Assembly: GCA_964236535.1 (NCBI GenBank)
Contig: CAXSEF010000002.1
Location: 1 to 64,000, forward strand
DNA from: CAXSEF01 sp964236535
Lineage (GTDB): Bacteria > Pseudomonadota > Alphaproteobacteria > Acetobacterales > Acetobacteraceae
DNA length: 64,000 bases
Direction of reading: 5' to 3'
Below are positions 44,242 to 54,883 of the stretch, piece by piece. The position numbers were made by a program, and so were the translations under genes. How positions within the stretch are numbered: the first letter of the stretch is position 1; each line of letters begins with the position of its first letter. The notes beneath the pieces were generated by a model. It had not been told where the DNA came from and ran no database searches. It saw only the letters and a program-made list of their open reading frames with translations.

Positions 44242-45381
44242 ATGTTCCGGCCGGCCGGCCTCCTCCTGATCGTCGCCTCGCTTGTCTCGGGGTGCCACGC
44301 GGTGCGCGCCCAATCCTCGGCATCCCAATCCTCGACATCCCAGTTCGCGAGCTCCCAGGGTGCCGCGTTCTCCCCCGCGGCCAGCCCGCTGGTCGAGATG
44401 CGCCCGCTCTCCTTCGCGCCGCTGGTCCGGCGCGTGGTCCCCGCCGTGGTCAACATCGCGGTCACCGAGAGCATCTCCGGTGCCGACGCCATCGCCGACA
44501 TGCCGCCCGAGGTGCGCGGCACCCCGTTCGAGAAGACCTTCCGCGACCGCCTCAAGAACCGCCGCGAACAGGTGATGGGCGCCGGCTCCGGCTTCATCAT
44601 CGACCCCGCCGGCGTCATCGTGACCAACAACCACGTGGTCGGTCACGCCGACAAGATCGTCGTCTCGCTCAGCGACGGCACCGAGCTGCCGGCCATCGTG
44701 CTCGGCACCGACGAGCTCACCGACCTCGCCGTCATCAAGGTCTCGTCCGACAAGCCGCTGCCCTTCGTCACCTGGGGCGACAGCCGCGCGGTCCAGGTCG
44801 GCGACTGGGTGATGGCTGCGGGCAACCCGTTCGGCCTCGGCTCCTCGGTCACTGCGGGCATCGTCTCGGCGCGCGGCCGCGACATCGGCGCCGGCCCGTT
44901 CGACGACTTCATGCAGATCGACGCGCCGATCAACCCCGGCAATTCCGGCGGCCCCGCCTTCAACATGAGCGGCCAGGTCGTGGCGGTGAACACCGCCATC
45001 GTCTCGCCGACCGGCGGCTCGGTCGGCATCGGCTTCGCGATCCCCAGCCAGATCGCCGAGCCGATCGTGGCCGAGCTGCGCGACAAGGGCCGCATGGACC
45101 GCGGCTGGCTCGGCGTCTCGGTCCCCGACCAGACGGCCGGCCACGGCATCGGCGTGGCACTCGCCGGTGTCGACCCGCAGGGCCCGGCCGCGCGCGCCGG
45201 CCTCAGGCACGGCGACATCGTGACCGCGGTCAACGGCGAGAAGGTCGACACCTCGCGCAGCCTGATCAGCGCGGTGTCCGCGATCAGCCCCGGCACCACC
45301 GTGCAGCTCGCGGTCAGGCGCGGCGGCCAGGCGATGGAGGTCACCGTCGTCGTCGGCCGCCGGCGCGACGACGCGGAGTAG
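44242..45381 (+). CDS. HtrA/DegP-family serine protease, probable lipoprotein
   Basis: Periplasmic trypsin-fold protease of 379 residues with one PDZ domain. The N-terminus has a lipobox (VSGC, Cys at about residue 18), so it is probably anchored to a membrane. The catalytic triad is visible: His in VTNNHVVGHADK, Asp in DELTDLAVIKV and Ser in INPGNSGGPAFN. The PDZ domain (about 285-370) shows GPAARAGLRHGDIVTAVNGE. A GAGG lies 6 nt before the ATG at 44242. E. coli DegP has two PDZ domains; the single one suggests the DegS-like or generic Do group. It precedes a two-component pair by about 210 nt, but cotranscription is not shown. Confidence 0.9.
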   Translation: MFRPAGLLLIVASLVSGCHAVRAQSSASQSSTSQFASSQGAAFSPAASPLVEMRPLSFAPLVRRVVPAVVNIAVTESISGADAIADMPPEVRGTPFEKTFRDRLKNRREQVMGAGSGFIIDPAGVIVTNNHVVGHADKIVVSLSDGTELPAIVLGTDELTDLAVIKVSSDKPLPFVTWGDSRAVQVGDWVMAAGNPFGLGSSVTAGIVSARGRDIGAGPFDDFMQIDAPINPGNSGGPAFNMSGQVVAVNTAIVSPTGGSVGIGFAIPSQIAEPIVAELRDKGRMDRGWLGVSVPDQTAGHGIGVALAGVDPQGPAARAGLRHGDIVTAVNGEKVDTSRSLISAVSAISPGTTVQLAVRRGGQAMEVTVVVGRRRDDAE

Positions 45382-45472
45382 GCAGCAAGCGAGGTATTGG
45401 CGCTCCCTCCGCCCGCATTCCACCAGCCCAGGCGGGACCGTCGAAACCTCGCGCGGGCTAAGCCCGGACGCG

Positions 45473-45493
45473 CCAGGGGTGCGCCGCCCCTGG
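45473..45493. terminator. GC hairpin after the protease gene
   Basis: Perfect 7-bp stem CCAGGGG / CCCCTGG with a 7-nt loop, 92 nt after the protease stop and 100 nt before the response-regulator start. It resembles one arm of the interspersed repeat. No T run follows. Confidence 0.4.
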
Positions 45494-45593
45494 ACCGACG
45501 CTGACAACACAGCCTTGGAGCGAGTCCCGGGCTTTCTCGCCTTTGCGACGCCGCCCGGCCTATGCTCGGGTCCCCGGCCACTGCGGAGGACCC

Positions 45594-46271
45594 ATGCGCA
45601 TCCTGCTGGTTGAGGACGACCCCACCGTCGCCGGGTTCGTGGCCAAGGGCCTGCGCGAGGCCGGCCACGTCGTCGAGCACGCCGACAACGGCCGCGACGG
45701 CCTGTTCCTCGCCGCCGCAGAGGTCTTCGACGCCGTCGTCCTCGACCGCATGCTGCCCGGCGGCATCGACGGCATCCGCATCCTCGAGACCCTGCGCGGC
45801 CAGGGCAACGTCACCCCGGTGCTGCTGCTCTCCGCCCTCGCCCAGGTCGACGAACGCGTGGCCGGCCTCAAGGCCGGCGGCGACGACTACCTGACCAAGC
45901 CGTTCGCCTTTTCCGAGCTGCTCGCCCGGGTCGAGGCGATGACCCGGCGCGGCAAGAACGACGGCCCGCAGACCCGCCTCGTGGTCGCCGACCTGGAAAT
46001 GGACCTGCTCTCCCGCCTGGTGAAGCGCGCGGGCCAGAAGATCGACCTGCAGCCGCGCGAGTTCCGCCTGCTCGAATACCTCATGCGCCACGCCAGCCAG
46101 GTTGTCACCCGCACCATGCTGCTCGAAGGCGTCTGGGACTACCACTTCGACCCGCAGACCAACGTCATCGACGTCCACGTCTCCCGCCTGCGCCAGAAGG
46201 TCGACCGCCCGTTCGGCTCCAGCCTGATCCATACCGTGCGCAACGCCGGCTACATGCTGCGCCCCGAGTGA
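45594..46271 (+). CDS. OmpR/PhoB-family response regulator
   Basis: Two-domain transcription factor of 225 residues. The receiver has ILLVEDDPTVAGFVAKGL, the phospho-Asp in VVLDRMLPGGIDG (about 51), and the Thr/Lys switch in LLLSA and YLTKPFAFSEL. The winged-helix effector ends with NVIDVHVSRLRQKVD and HTVRNAGYMLRPE. The ATG at 45594 is set by GGAGGA 4 nt upstream. The cognate kinase follows after 193 nt that contain a full copy of the interspersed repeat. The inducing signal is unknown. Confidence 0.93.
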   Translation: MRILLVEDDPTVAGFVAKGLREAGHVVEHADNGRDGLFLAAAEVFDAVVLDRMLPGGIDGIRILETLRGQGNVTPVLLLSALAQVDERVAGLKAGGDDYLTKPFAFSELLARVEAMTRRGKNDGPQTRLVVADLEMDLLSRLVKRAGQKIDLQPREFRLLEYLMRHASQVVTRTMLLEGVWDYHFDPQTNVIDVHVSRLRQKVDRPFGSSLIHTVRNAGYMLRPE

Positions 46272-46298
46272 GACCGACGGTCGTGATGCGTGACCGTT

Positions 46299-46428
46299 AG
46301 GCAAGCAAGGCCAGAGGCTCTGCCTCTGGACTCCGCTCAAGGCAGGCCTTGAGAATCCTTATGACCAAGGAAAGAGTTTCCAAAGGCCTGAGGCCTTTGG
46401 TGGGTCAGGGCAACGCCCAGCCTTGCTG
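46299..46428 (+). repeat. Interspersed palindromic repeat, best-preserved copy
   Basis: About 130 bp between response regulator and kinase. Hairpin 1, CCAGAGGCTCTGCCTCTGG, is at 46311-46329. Hairpin 2, with the core CAAAGGCCTGAGGCCTTTG, spans 46380-46400. GACTCCGCTCAAGGC and CAAGGAAAGAGTTTCC lie between, and the copy ends CCCAGCCTTGCT. It splits a typical two-gene operon and would put two stable hairpins in the message. Confidence 0.85.
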
Positions 46429-46464
46429 CCCTGCCGGCCCCACGCGAACGACCCGGCGCAACCC

Positions 46465-48426
46465 ATGAGGCGCCCGCGCGGCCTGAACTCGGCCGGCCTC
46501 CGCCTCGCCGTGCTCTACGCCGGGCTGTTCGGCCTGAGTGCGCTGGCGCTGGTGCTGTTCATCTGGTGGGCCACCGCCGGCCTGCTGGAGCGCCAGGTCG
46601 AGGCGACCATCCACGCCGACGCCCAGGGGCTGCTCGACCGCATCGGCGAAGGCGGTCTGCCCGCGCTGATCGAGGCCATCCAGGACCACATGTCCGAGGA
46701 CGTCGACGACGAGACGCTCTACCTCCTGGTCGACGCCGACGGCCACCACCTCGCCGGAAACGTCGAGCGCTGGCCGGCGACCGTGGCGCGCCCCGGAACC
46801 TGGTACGAGCTGCCGGTGCAGCGCGCCGGCACCCGCGCCCTCGCCGAGGTCGAGGGCATCGACCTGCCGGGCCACTTCCGCCTGCTGGTCGGCCGCGACG
46901 TGCGCACCCGCGCGCAACTGCGCCACCTGCTCGCCGGCGCGCTGCTCTACGCGCTGCTCCTGGTCGCGGCTCTCGGTGCCGCCGGAGCGCTGGTGGTGCG
47001 CAGCCTGTTCCGCCGCATGCTGGCCAACGTGTCGAGCATCGCCGAGGCGATCGCCGCCGGCGACCTCGCGCAGCGTGTCCGCCTGTCCGGCCGCGGCGAC
47101 GAGTTCGACCGCCTCGCCGAGACCATCAACGACATGCTCGACCGCATCGCCCGGCTGATGGACGGGGTGCGCCAAGTATCCAACGCCATCGCCCACGACC
47201 TGCGCACGCCGATCACCCGCGCCCGCTCGCGGCTCGAAGACGCGGCGCTGCACGCGGGCTCGGGCAGGGAGCTGCGCGCCGCGGTGGAGCGCGCGGTGGC
47301 CGACCTCGACGGCGTCACCGCGGTGTTCCAGGCCCTGCTGCGCATCGCCGAGATCGAGGCCGGCTCGCGCCGCTCGGCGTTCGGCGCCTTCGACTGCGTG
47401 CCGGTGCTGCGCGACCTCGCCGAGCTGTACGCCGCCCTCGCCGAGGAGCGCGGCCTGCAGCTGCTGCTCGACCTGCCGCCCGCCTTGTGGCTGCGCGGCG
47501 ACCGCGAGCTGCTGCAGCAGGCGGTGGCCAACCTGCTCGACAACGCGGTCAAGTTCTCTCCCGCACACGGCACCATCCGCCTCTCCGCCCGCCCGCCCGG
47601 CGCCGCGCCCGGGGCCGTGCCTGCAGCCCCGCCCGGAACCGTGCCCGCAGCCACGCCCGTTTCGGCCCGCCCGTCGTCCGGAGTCCCTGCCGCAGCCCCG
47701 CCTGCCGCCGATACGGAGTCGCCCACCATGCTGAGCATCGGCGTGGCGGACGAAGGCCCGGGCATCGCCGAACAGGACCGCGCCCGCGCCACAGAGCGCT
47801 TCTTCCGCGCCGAGGCGGCCCGCCACACTCCCGGCTCCGGCCTCGGCCTCGCGCTGGTGCAGGCGGTGGCGCAGCTGCACGGCGGCTCGCTGACGCTCGA
47901 ACCCGCCCACCCCGGCCTGCACGCCGTCCTGGTGCTGCCCGCCGCCGACCCCGCCCCGCCCGGCTCCCACGCGCCCGGCGCCCCGACCGCCTCGACCACC
48001 CGCGCCGGCCGTCCACCTGCGGCGGCGGCCGCACTACAGGCCCGGCAACCCGGTCGTCCGCCGCAGCCACCAGGCCGACATCCGGCCCTGGCGGGGTGGA
48101 CGGGCCTTCATCCCGCCCCCATCGGCGCTCAACCCATGATCGCCTACCAACAAGGTGTGCGAACCGTTTTCATCCTCTGGCTCGGCCTCGCCGGCGTAGG
48201 CCTGCACGCCCAGCCGCCGCCGGTCGCCGTCACCACCGACACGCGGGAATACTGCGAGCACATGGTGGCGCAGGTACAGGCCGGGCTGCCGCTCACCGCC
48301 GAGATGCAGCGGCTGCTCGACGAGGGCCGACACCTCTGCGACCAGGGCCACGTCAGGGGCGGCATCATGCGCCTTCGCCGCGCGCTGCTGCTGATCCGCG
48401 ACCGCGCCGCGACACCGCAGGACTAG
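46465..48426 (+). CDS. Sensor histidine kinase, fused in frame to a secreted-type domain
   Basis: Membrane kinase for the preceding regulator, 653 residues. Spans at about 12-40 and 155-178 flank a periplasmic domain; HAMP follows. His244 lies in SNAIAHDLRTPITRARS. The ATPase N box (ANLLDNAVKFSP) and G boxes (DEGPGI, SGLGLALVQA) are intact, but a 45-residue Ala/Pro spacer interrupts the domain at about 377-421. The kinase proper ends near residue 490. The frame then continues through a Pro/Ala linker into a third hydrophobic segment (VRTVFILWLGLAGVGLHAQ) and a small Cys-containing domain, with no stop between. Either a real fusion or an internal start at 48136. Confidence 0.85.
   Translation: MRRPRGLNSAGLRLAVLYAGLFGLSALALVLFIWWATAGLLERQVEATIHADAQGLLDRIGEGGLPALIEAIQDHMSEDVDDETLYLLVDADGHHLAGNVERWPATVARPGTWYELPVQRAGTRALAEVEGIDLPGHFRLLVGRDVRTRAQLRHLLAGALLYALLLVAALGAAGALVVRSLFRRMLANVSSIAEAIAAGDLAQRVRLSGRGDEFDRLAETINDMLDRIARLMDGVRQVSNAIAHDLRTPITRARSRLEDAALHAGSGRELRAAVERAVADLDGVTAVFQALLRIAEIEAGSRRSAFGAFDCVPVLRDLAELYAALAEERGLQLLLDLPPALWLRGDRELLQQAVANLLDNAVKFSPAHGTIRLSARPPGAAPGAVPAAPPGTVPAATPVSARPSSGVPAAAPPAADTESPTMLSIGVADEGPGIAEQDRARATERFFRAEAARHTPGSGLGLALVQAVAQLHGGSLTLEPAHPGLHAVLVLPAADPAPPGSHAPGAPTASTTRAGRPPAAAAALQARQPGRPPQPPGRHPALAGWTGLHPAPIGAQPMIAYQQGVRTVFILWLGLAGVGLHAQPPPVAVTTDTREYCEHMVAQVQAGLPLTAEMQRLLDEGRHLCDQGHVRGGIMRLRRALLLIRDRAATPQD
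48136..48426 (+). CDS. Possible separate small periplasmic protein (96 aa)
   Basis: If translation restarts at this ATG, the product has its own signal peptide (MIAYQQGVRTVFILWLGLAG, cleavage near HAQ) and a mature part with YCEHMVAQVQAGLPL, EGRHLCDQGHVRGGI and MRLRRALLLIRDR. The two Cys and the repeated basic helix look like a compact folded domain. No Shine-Dalgarno is visible before the ATG, which argues for the fusion instead. I do not recognise the family beyond this pattern. Confidence 0.45.
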   Translation: MIAYQQGVRTVFILWLGLAGVGLHAQPPPVAVTTDTREYCEHMVAQVQAGLPLTAEMQRLLDEGRHLCDQGHVRGGIMRLRRALLLIRDRAATPQD

Positions 48427-48814
48427 GCCGTGGGCCGGGCTCACCCACGCCGCAAGCGCCGCCGGGACCCAGGCCATAAGCATGTCCGGCCGTCCGCACC
48501 CACTCGAGGCGCCCGGACAACCCGGTGCAGAGTCGCAGCCGTTCCCGGCACCCTGAGCATCGCCAAGCCCCTCCGATACTGGGTTGAACAATCCAGCGGC
48601 GTAGTCCATATGCGTCTACAAAAGGAAACGCCGTCTAAAACCTTGATCCCCTTACGGTCCATCTGCCCTGTGTACCAGGCTGGTGACTTGGAACTCAACG
48701 CGCGGCCCTGGTTTCTACAAGACGCGCAGCACATAAATCACAAATACTTGTAACGAGCTCATGATCGCGTCGGTGCGCTCAGCCGAGACGATCTCGCTCA
48801 TGGAGACCACAGCC
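48427..48814. other. Intergenic region before the oxalate decarboxylase gene
   Basis: About 390 nt. The first half looks like eroded coding or repeat sequence without a frame. Around 48590-48620, TTGAAC with a 17-nt spacer and CATATG is a weak promoter candidate. The last 60 nt (ACATAAATCACAAATACTTG) are AT-rich and may hold regulatory sites. An alternative start for the next gene, ATG 48761, lies here. Confidence 0.45.
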
Positions 48815-50074
48815 ATGCAAACACCATCGAGACGCAACATCATCACCTACGGGGCCGCGGCGGGCTTGGCCGGCCTGGCCTCGCCGGTCCTCGCTGCGTC
48901 GTCGTACGGCACTCCGGACAACCCTGCCCAAGGCCTGGTCAGCGCGCAGAAGAACCCGCGCGGGTCCATCGATCCCGGGCCGCAGAACCCGGCGATCACC
49001 GGCCAGTTCCCCCAGGCGTTCACTCCTCCGCCAACCGACATTGGCGATCTCCCCGAGTTCTGGGCTTCGTTCAGCAACGCCCCGCGGCGTATCCAGGACG
49101 GCGGCTGGGCTCGCCAGGTCACCCAGGCGGACTTTCAGGTCGCCGAAGAAATCTCCGGGGTGAACATGCGCCTCAACGCCGGCGGCGTCCGCGAGCTGCA
49201 CTGGCACCAGGCCGCCGAATGGGCCTACATGACCTACGGCACCTGCCGCATCACCGTCCTCGACACCTCCGGCCGCGCCTACGTCGCGGACGTCAAGGAG
49301 GGCGACCTCTGGTACTTCCCCGCCGGCTACCCACACTCGCTGCAGGGCCTCGGCCCGGATGGGGCAGAGTTCATCCTCGCCTTCGACAGCGGCAAGCAGT
49401 CCGAATACAACACCCTGCTGGTCACCGACTGGATGGCCCACACCCCTCCAGACGTCCTCGCCATGAACTTCGGCGTTCCGGCCGAGACCTTCAGCAAGAT
49501 ACCGATGCGCGACCTCTGGATCTTCCAAGGCGCCGTGCCCGGGGCACTTGCCGCCGACCAGGATGCGGTGAAGTCGCCCGCTGGCCTGCCGCCCCACCCG
49601 TTCACCTACTCCATGGCAAGCGGCCCGATCACCCGCCAGACCAAGGGCGGCACCGTCCAGCTCGCCGACAGCCACAACTTCAATGCCTCGACCACCGTCG
49701 CCGCGGCGCTGGTGACCGTCCACCCGGGCGGAATGCGCGAGATGCACTGGCACACCAACGCGGACGAGTGGCAGTACTACATCAAGGGTTCGGCTGAGAT
49801 GGCGGTGTTCAACACCGGGCCGAAGGTCGTCACCAACAACTTCCAGCCCGGCGACATCGGCTACATCAAGCGCAACTTCGGCCACTACATCAAGAACACC
49901 GGCACCACCGATCTCGTCTTCCTGGAGATCTTCCGTACCAATACCTACCAGGAAATCTCGCTGTCCGACTGGCTGGCGCACACTCCCCCGGCCATGGTCG
50001 AGGCCCACTTTAACGTCCCGGCCCAGGACATCTCCAAGTTCCCCAACAACATCCCTGATGTCATGCCGGTCTGA
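48815..50074 (+). CDS. oxdC: Oxalate decarboxylase, bicupin, Tat-exported
   Basis: Manganese bicupin that converts oxalate to formate and CO2. From ATG 48815 (GGAG 9 nt upstream) it has 419 residues; ATG 48800 and 48761 are also in frame. A Tat signal is clear: SRRNIITYGAAAGLAGLASP. Cupin 1 ligands are in ELHWHQAAEWAYMTYG and FPAGYPHSL; cupin 2 ligands are in EMHWHTNADEWQYYIKG and FGHYIKN. The lid reads DSGKQSEYNTL, keeping the Glu that distinguishes decarboxylases from oxalate oxidases, though the B. subtilis motif is SENST. The repeated TDWMAHTP / SDWLAHTP ends mark the two halves. It is monocistronic. Confidence 0.93.
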   Translation: MQTPSRRNIITYGAAAGLAGLASPVLAASSYGTPDNPAQGLVSAQKNPRGSIDPGPQNPAITGQFPQAFTPPPTDIGDLPEFWASFSNAPRRIQDGGWARQVTQADFQVAEEISGVNMRLNAGGVRELHWHQAAEWAYMTYGTCRITVLDTSGRAYVADVKEGDLWYFPAGYPHSLQGLGPDGAEFILAFDSGKQSEYNTLLVTDWMAHTPPDVLAMNFGVPAETFSKIPMRDLWIFQGAVPGALAADQDAVKSPAGLPPHPFTYSMASGPITRQTKGGTVQLADSHNFNASTTVAAALVTVHPGGMREMHWHTNADEWQYYIKGSAEMAVFNTGPKVVTNNFQPGDIGYIKRNFGHYIKNTGTTDLVFLEIFRTNTYQEISLSDWLAHTPPAMVEAHFNVPAQDISKFPNNIPDVMPV

Positions 50075-50079
50075 GACCA

Positions 50080-50109
50080 CTGGGCGAAGCCAGGCTTGGC
50101 TTCGCCCAG
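50080..50109. terminator. Strong hairpin after oxdC
   Basis: Perfect 13-bp stem CTGGGCGAAGCCA / TGGCTTCGCCCAG with a 4-nt loop, 5 nt after the oxdC stop. There is no T run, but its stability and place make it a likely terminator. Confidence 0.7.
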
Positions 50110-50142
50110 ATCCACCGAAGGGCCGAGCCCTGACCTGTTGGT

Positions 50143-50272
50143 TAAGCAACACCAGGGGCTTTTCATCTGGTCTTGGCTAAAGGCCTAGTCCTTGAAATCG
50201 ATTTCCTTGAAAATAGAAGCTTCCAACGGCCTCAGGCCTTTGGCCGGTCTGGGCAGCGCCCAGCCGTCCTGC
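50143..50272 (+). repeat. Interspersed palindromic repeat, diverged copy
   Basis: Between the convergent oxdC and secA genes. Hairpin 1 is degraded (ACCAGGGGCTTTTCATCTGG). Hairpin 2 is kept as CCAACGGCCTCAGGCCTTTGG, followed by GTCTGGGCAGCGCCCAGCC. The centre is AT-rich (AATCGATTTCCTTGAAAATA). Confidence 0.65.
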
Positions 50273-50301
50273 GGTCACAGGTCAGTCCCTTTGGCACCCG
50301 C

Positions 50302-53028
<2,727 letters not shown>

Positions 53029-53696
53029 GGCGGGCCTCGGCAGGTGGCGCTGCGGCGTCGTCGCGAGCGGGCAGGCCGGCGGCGGGGGTGGCGGCCGCCC
53101 GCTGAGATAGGAGCCGAGCCCGACGGGGTCAACCGAGCGGCCCGGGGAGGAAGCAAGGCTGGCCTCTGCCCGTGGCCTGGAAGCGTGGACCCGGCAGGAC
53201 AAGCCGCCCCCCATCGGTAGATGACCCAACCCGGCAGATGACTGGTACCAACAGCCTTGAGGGTGACCAGCCAGGCAGGCAAGGCCAGAGGCTCTGCCAA
53301 AGGCTTGCCTTTGGAATTCCTGTGCTCAAGCAAAGGGTTTCCAAAGGCCTCAGGCGTTTGGCGGGTCCGGGCGTAGTCTGCGCAAGGTTCCAGGGGCTCG
53401 CTTGAGCCATGGGAACGCGGGTCGGAGAGAGCCCAGCCTTGCTTCGCCTACAGGTTCATGCCCGGCGCCGCTGGTGTAAGGCACGCCGCCGCGGGGTCCA
53501 TCCGACCTGTGCCGGTCCGGGAGCTCAGCCCCGACGGATCCTCGCCTTGAGGAAGCGGGCAGAACGCCGGCCCGAATCCTGCGCCGAATTCATCGCTCCG
53601 GTTGGTTGTGGGCAAGCGTACGGTCGGCCATGATCCGCCGACGCCAACAGGACCCGCCCGGCGAACGCGGGCCCGCCCATAAATCGAGGTTACTCT
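53029..53696. other. Divergent region between secA and the parvulin gene
   Basis: A 668-nt region holding a long copy of the interspersed repeat (53271-53446) in its middle. The 5' leader of secA is GC-rich with GGCGGGGGTGGCGGCC. The final 250 nt before the parvulin gene contain no recognisable gene or clear promoter. Confidence 0.5.
53271..53446 (+). repeat. Interspersed palindromic repeat, long form
   Basis: About 176 bp. It begins CCAGGCAGGCAAGGCCAGAG, keeps AGGCTTGCCTTTGGAATTCC and hairpin 2 (53341-53361, CCAAAGGCCTCAGGCGTTTGG), then carries the extra block GTAGTCTGCGCAAGGTTCC shared with 35524-35712, and ends GAGCCCAGCCTTGCTTC. Confidence 0.8.
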
Positions 53697-54839
53697 ATGC
53701 GGCTCACTCCCTTGGCCACCGCACTCGCCGCTGCCTCCCTGTACGCCCACGTCCTGCCCGCCGCCGCCCAGCCCGCTCCCGGGCCCGATCGCTCCGCGAT
53801 GTCGCCCACCGGCGCGCCGCCCGCTGCCCTGCTTCCGCCGGCCGCGACCGCACCAGGCCAGACGACCGCCGGACAGCGCCCGCCCGCCGGCCCGGCCGCC
53901 GGCAGCACGGACGCCGACGCCGAGGACACGCCGGCGCAGGGCTCGGCCCCACCCGCCGCGGGCCAGACGGCGGCAGGCCGGCCGGTGCCTTACGCGCCGA
54001 GCTCGCCGCCGCTCAAGGGCCTGCCGCCGGGCGACCCGGTGCTGGCCAAGGTCGACGGCCACGAGATCAAGATGTCTGACCTGACCACGGCTGCCGAGTC
54101 GCTGCCGCAACAGCTGCGCGGCATGCCGAAGCCGGTGCTGTACCCGATGCTTCTCGACCAGCTGATCGACCGGCAGGCGGTGGTGATCGAGGCCAAGAAG
54201 GAGGGGCTCGACAAGACCCCGGAGGTGCAGGAGCAGCTGCAGCACGCCGAGGACACCACGCTGCAGAACGCCATGCTGACGCGCGAGGTGACGCCCAAGA
54301 TCTCCGACGAGGCGATCAAGGCGAAGTACGACGCCGAATACGCCAACAAGCCCGGCGAGGAGGAGGTGCACGCGCGCCACATCCTGGTCGACTCCGAGGA
54401 CAAGGCGAAGGACGTCATCAAGCAGCTCAAGGCCGGGGCCGACTTCGAGAAGCTTGCCAAGGAGGACAGCAAGGACCCGGGCGCCACCAACGGCGGCGAC
54501 CTCGGCTGGTTCAAGAAGGGCGACATGCTGCCCGAGTTCTCGACGGCGGCGTTCGCGATGAAGCCCGGCGAGTTCAGCCAGGAGCCGATCCACACCCGCT
54601 ACGGCTTCCACGTGATCCAGGTGCTCGGCACCCGGACCGCGCCGCCTACCGACTACGCCCAGGCGCATGACGAGATCCGCCAGCAGCTGGTGCAGAACGC
54701 GGTGAAGTCGGTGCTCGACCAGGCGCGCTCGCAGGTGAAGGTGGAGCGCTTCACCGTCGCCGGCGGAGCGATCACGCCGGGCGAGCAGGCGCCGCCGGCG
54801 GTGGGTCTCGCCCCCGCGGGCTCGCCGACCGCCCAGTGA
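53697..54839 (+). CDS. Parvulin-type peptidyl-prolyl isomerase (PpiC/SurA-like)
   Basis: Periplasmic folding factor of 380 residues. A signal peptide (LATALAAASLYAHVLPAAAQ) is followed by about 85 Ala/Pro/Gly-rich residues, a SurA-N-like helical region (LYPMLLDQLIDRQAVVIEAK), and the parvulin domain about 215-315: EVHARHILVDSEDKAKDVIK, LAKEDSKDPGATNGGDLGWF and FHVIQVLGTR. A Pro/Ala tail ends it. It lies just upstream of argJ, whose start is 12 nt after this stop within a small tandem repeat. Confidence 0.9.
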   Translation: MRLTPLATALAAASLYAHVLPAAAQPAPGPDRSAMSPTGAPPAALLPPAATAPGQTTAGQRPPAGPAAGSTDADAEDTPAQGSAPPAAGQTAAGRPVPYAPSSPPLKGLPPGDPVLAKVDGHEIKMSDLTTAAESLPQQLRGMPKPVLYPMLLDQLIDRQAVVIEAKKEGLDKTPEVQEQLQHAEDTTLQNAMLTREVTPKISDEAIKAKYDAEYANKPGEEEVHARHILVDSEDKAKDVIKQLKAGADFEKLAKEDSKDPGATNGGDLGWFKKGDMLPEFSTAAFAMKPGEFSQEPIHTRYGFHVIQVLGTRTAPPTDYAQAHDEIRQQLVQNAVKSVLDQARSQVKVERFTVAGGAITPGEQAPPAVGLAPAGSPTAQ

Positions 54840-54883
54840 GCCGGGTGCACAATGAGCCGGATACGCAATGAGCCGGGTGCGGC
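54836..54883 (+). repeat. 16-bp tandem repeat spanning the parvulin stop and argJ start
   Basis: Three units of 16 bp: GTGAGCCGGGTGCACA, ATGAGCCGGATACGCA and ATGAGCCGGGTGCGGC. The first contains the parvulin stop, the second the argJ ATG. Since 16 is not a multiple of 3, loss or gain of a unit would move the start codon into another frame. Confidence 0.8.
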
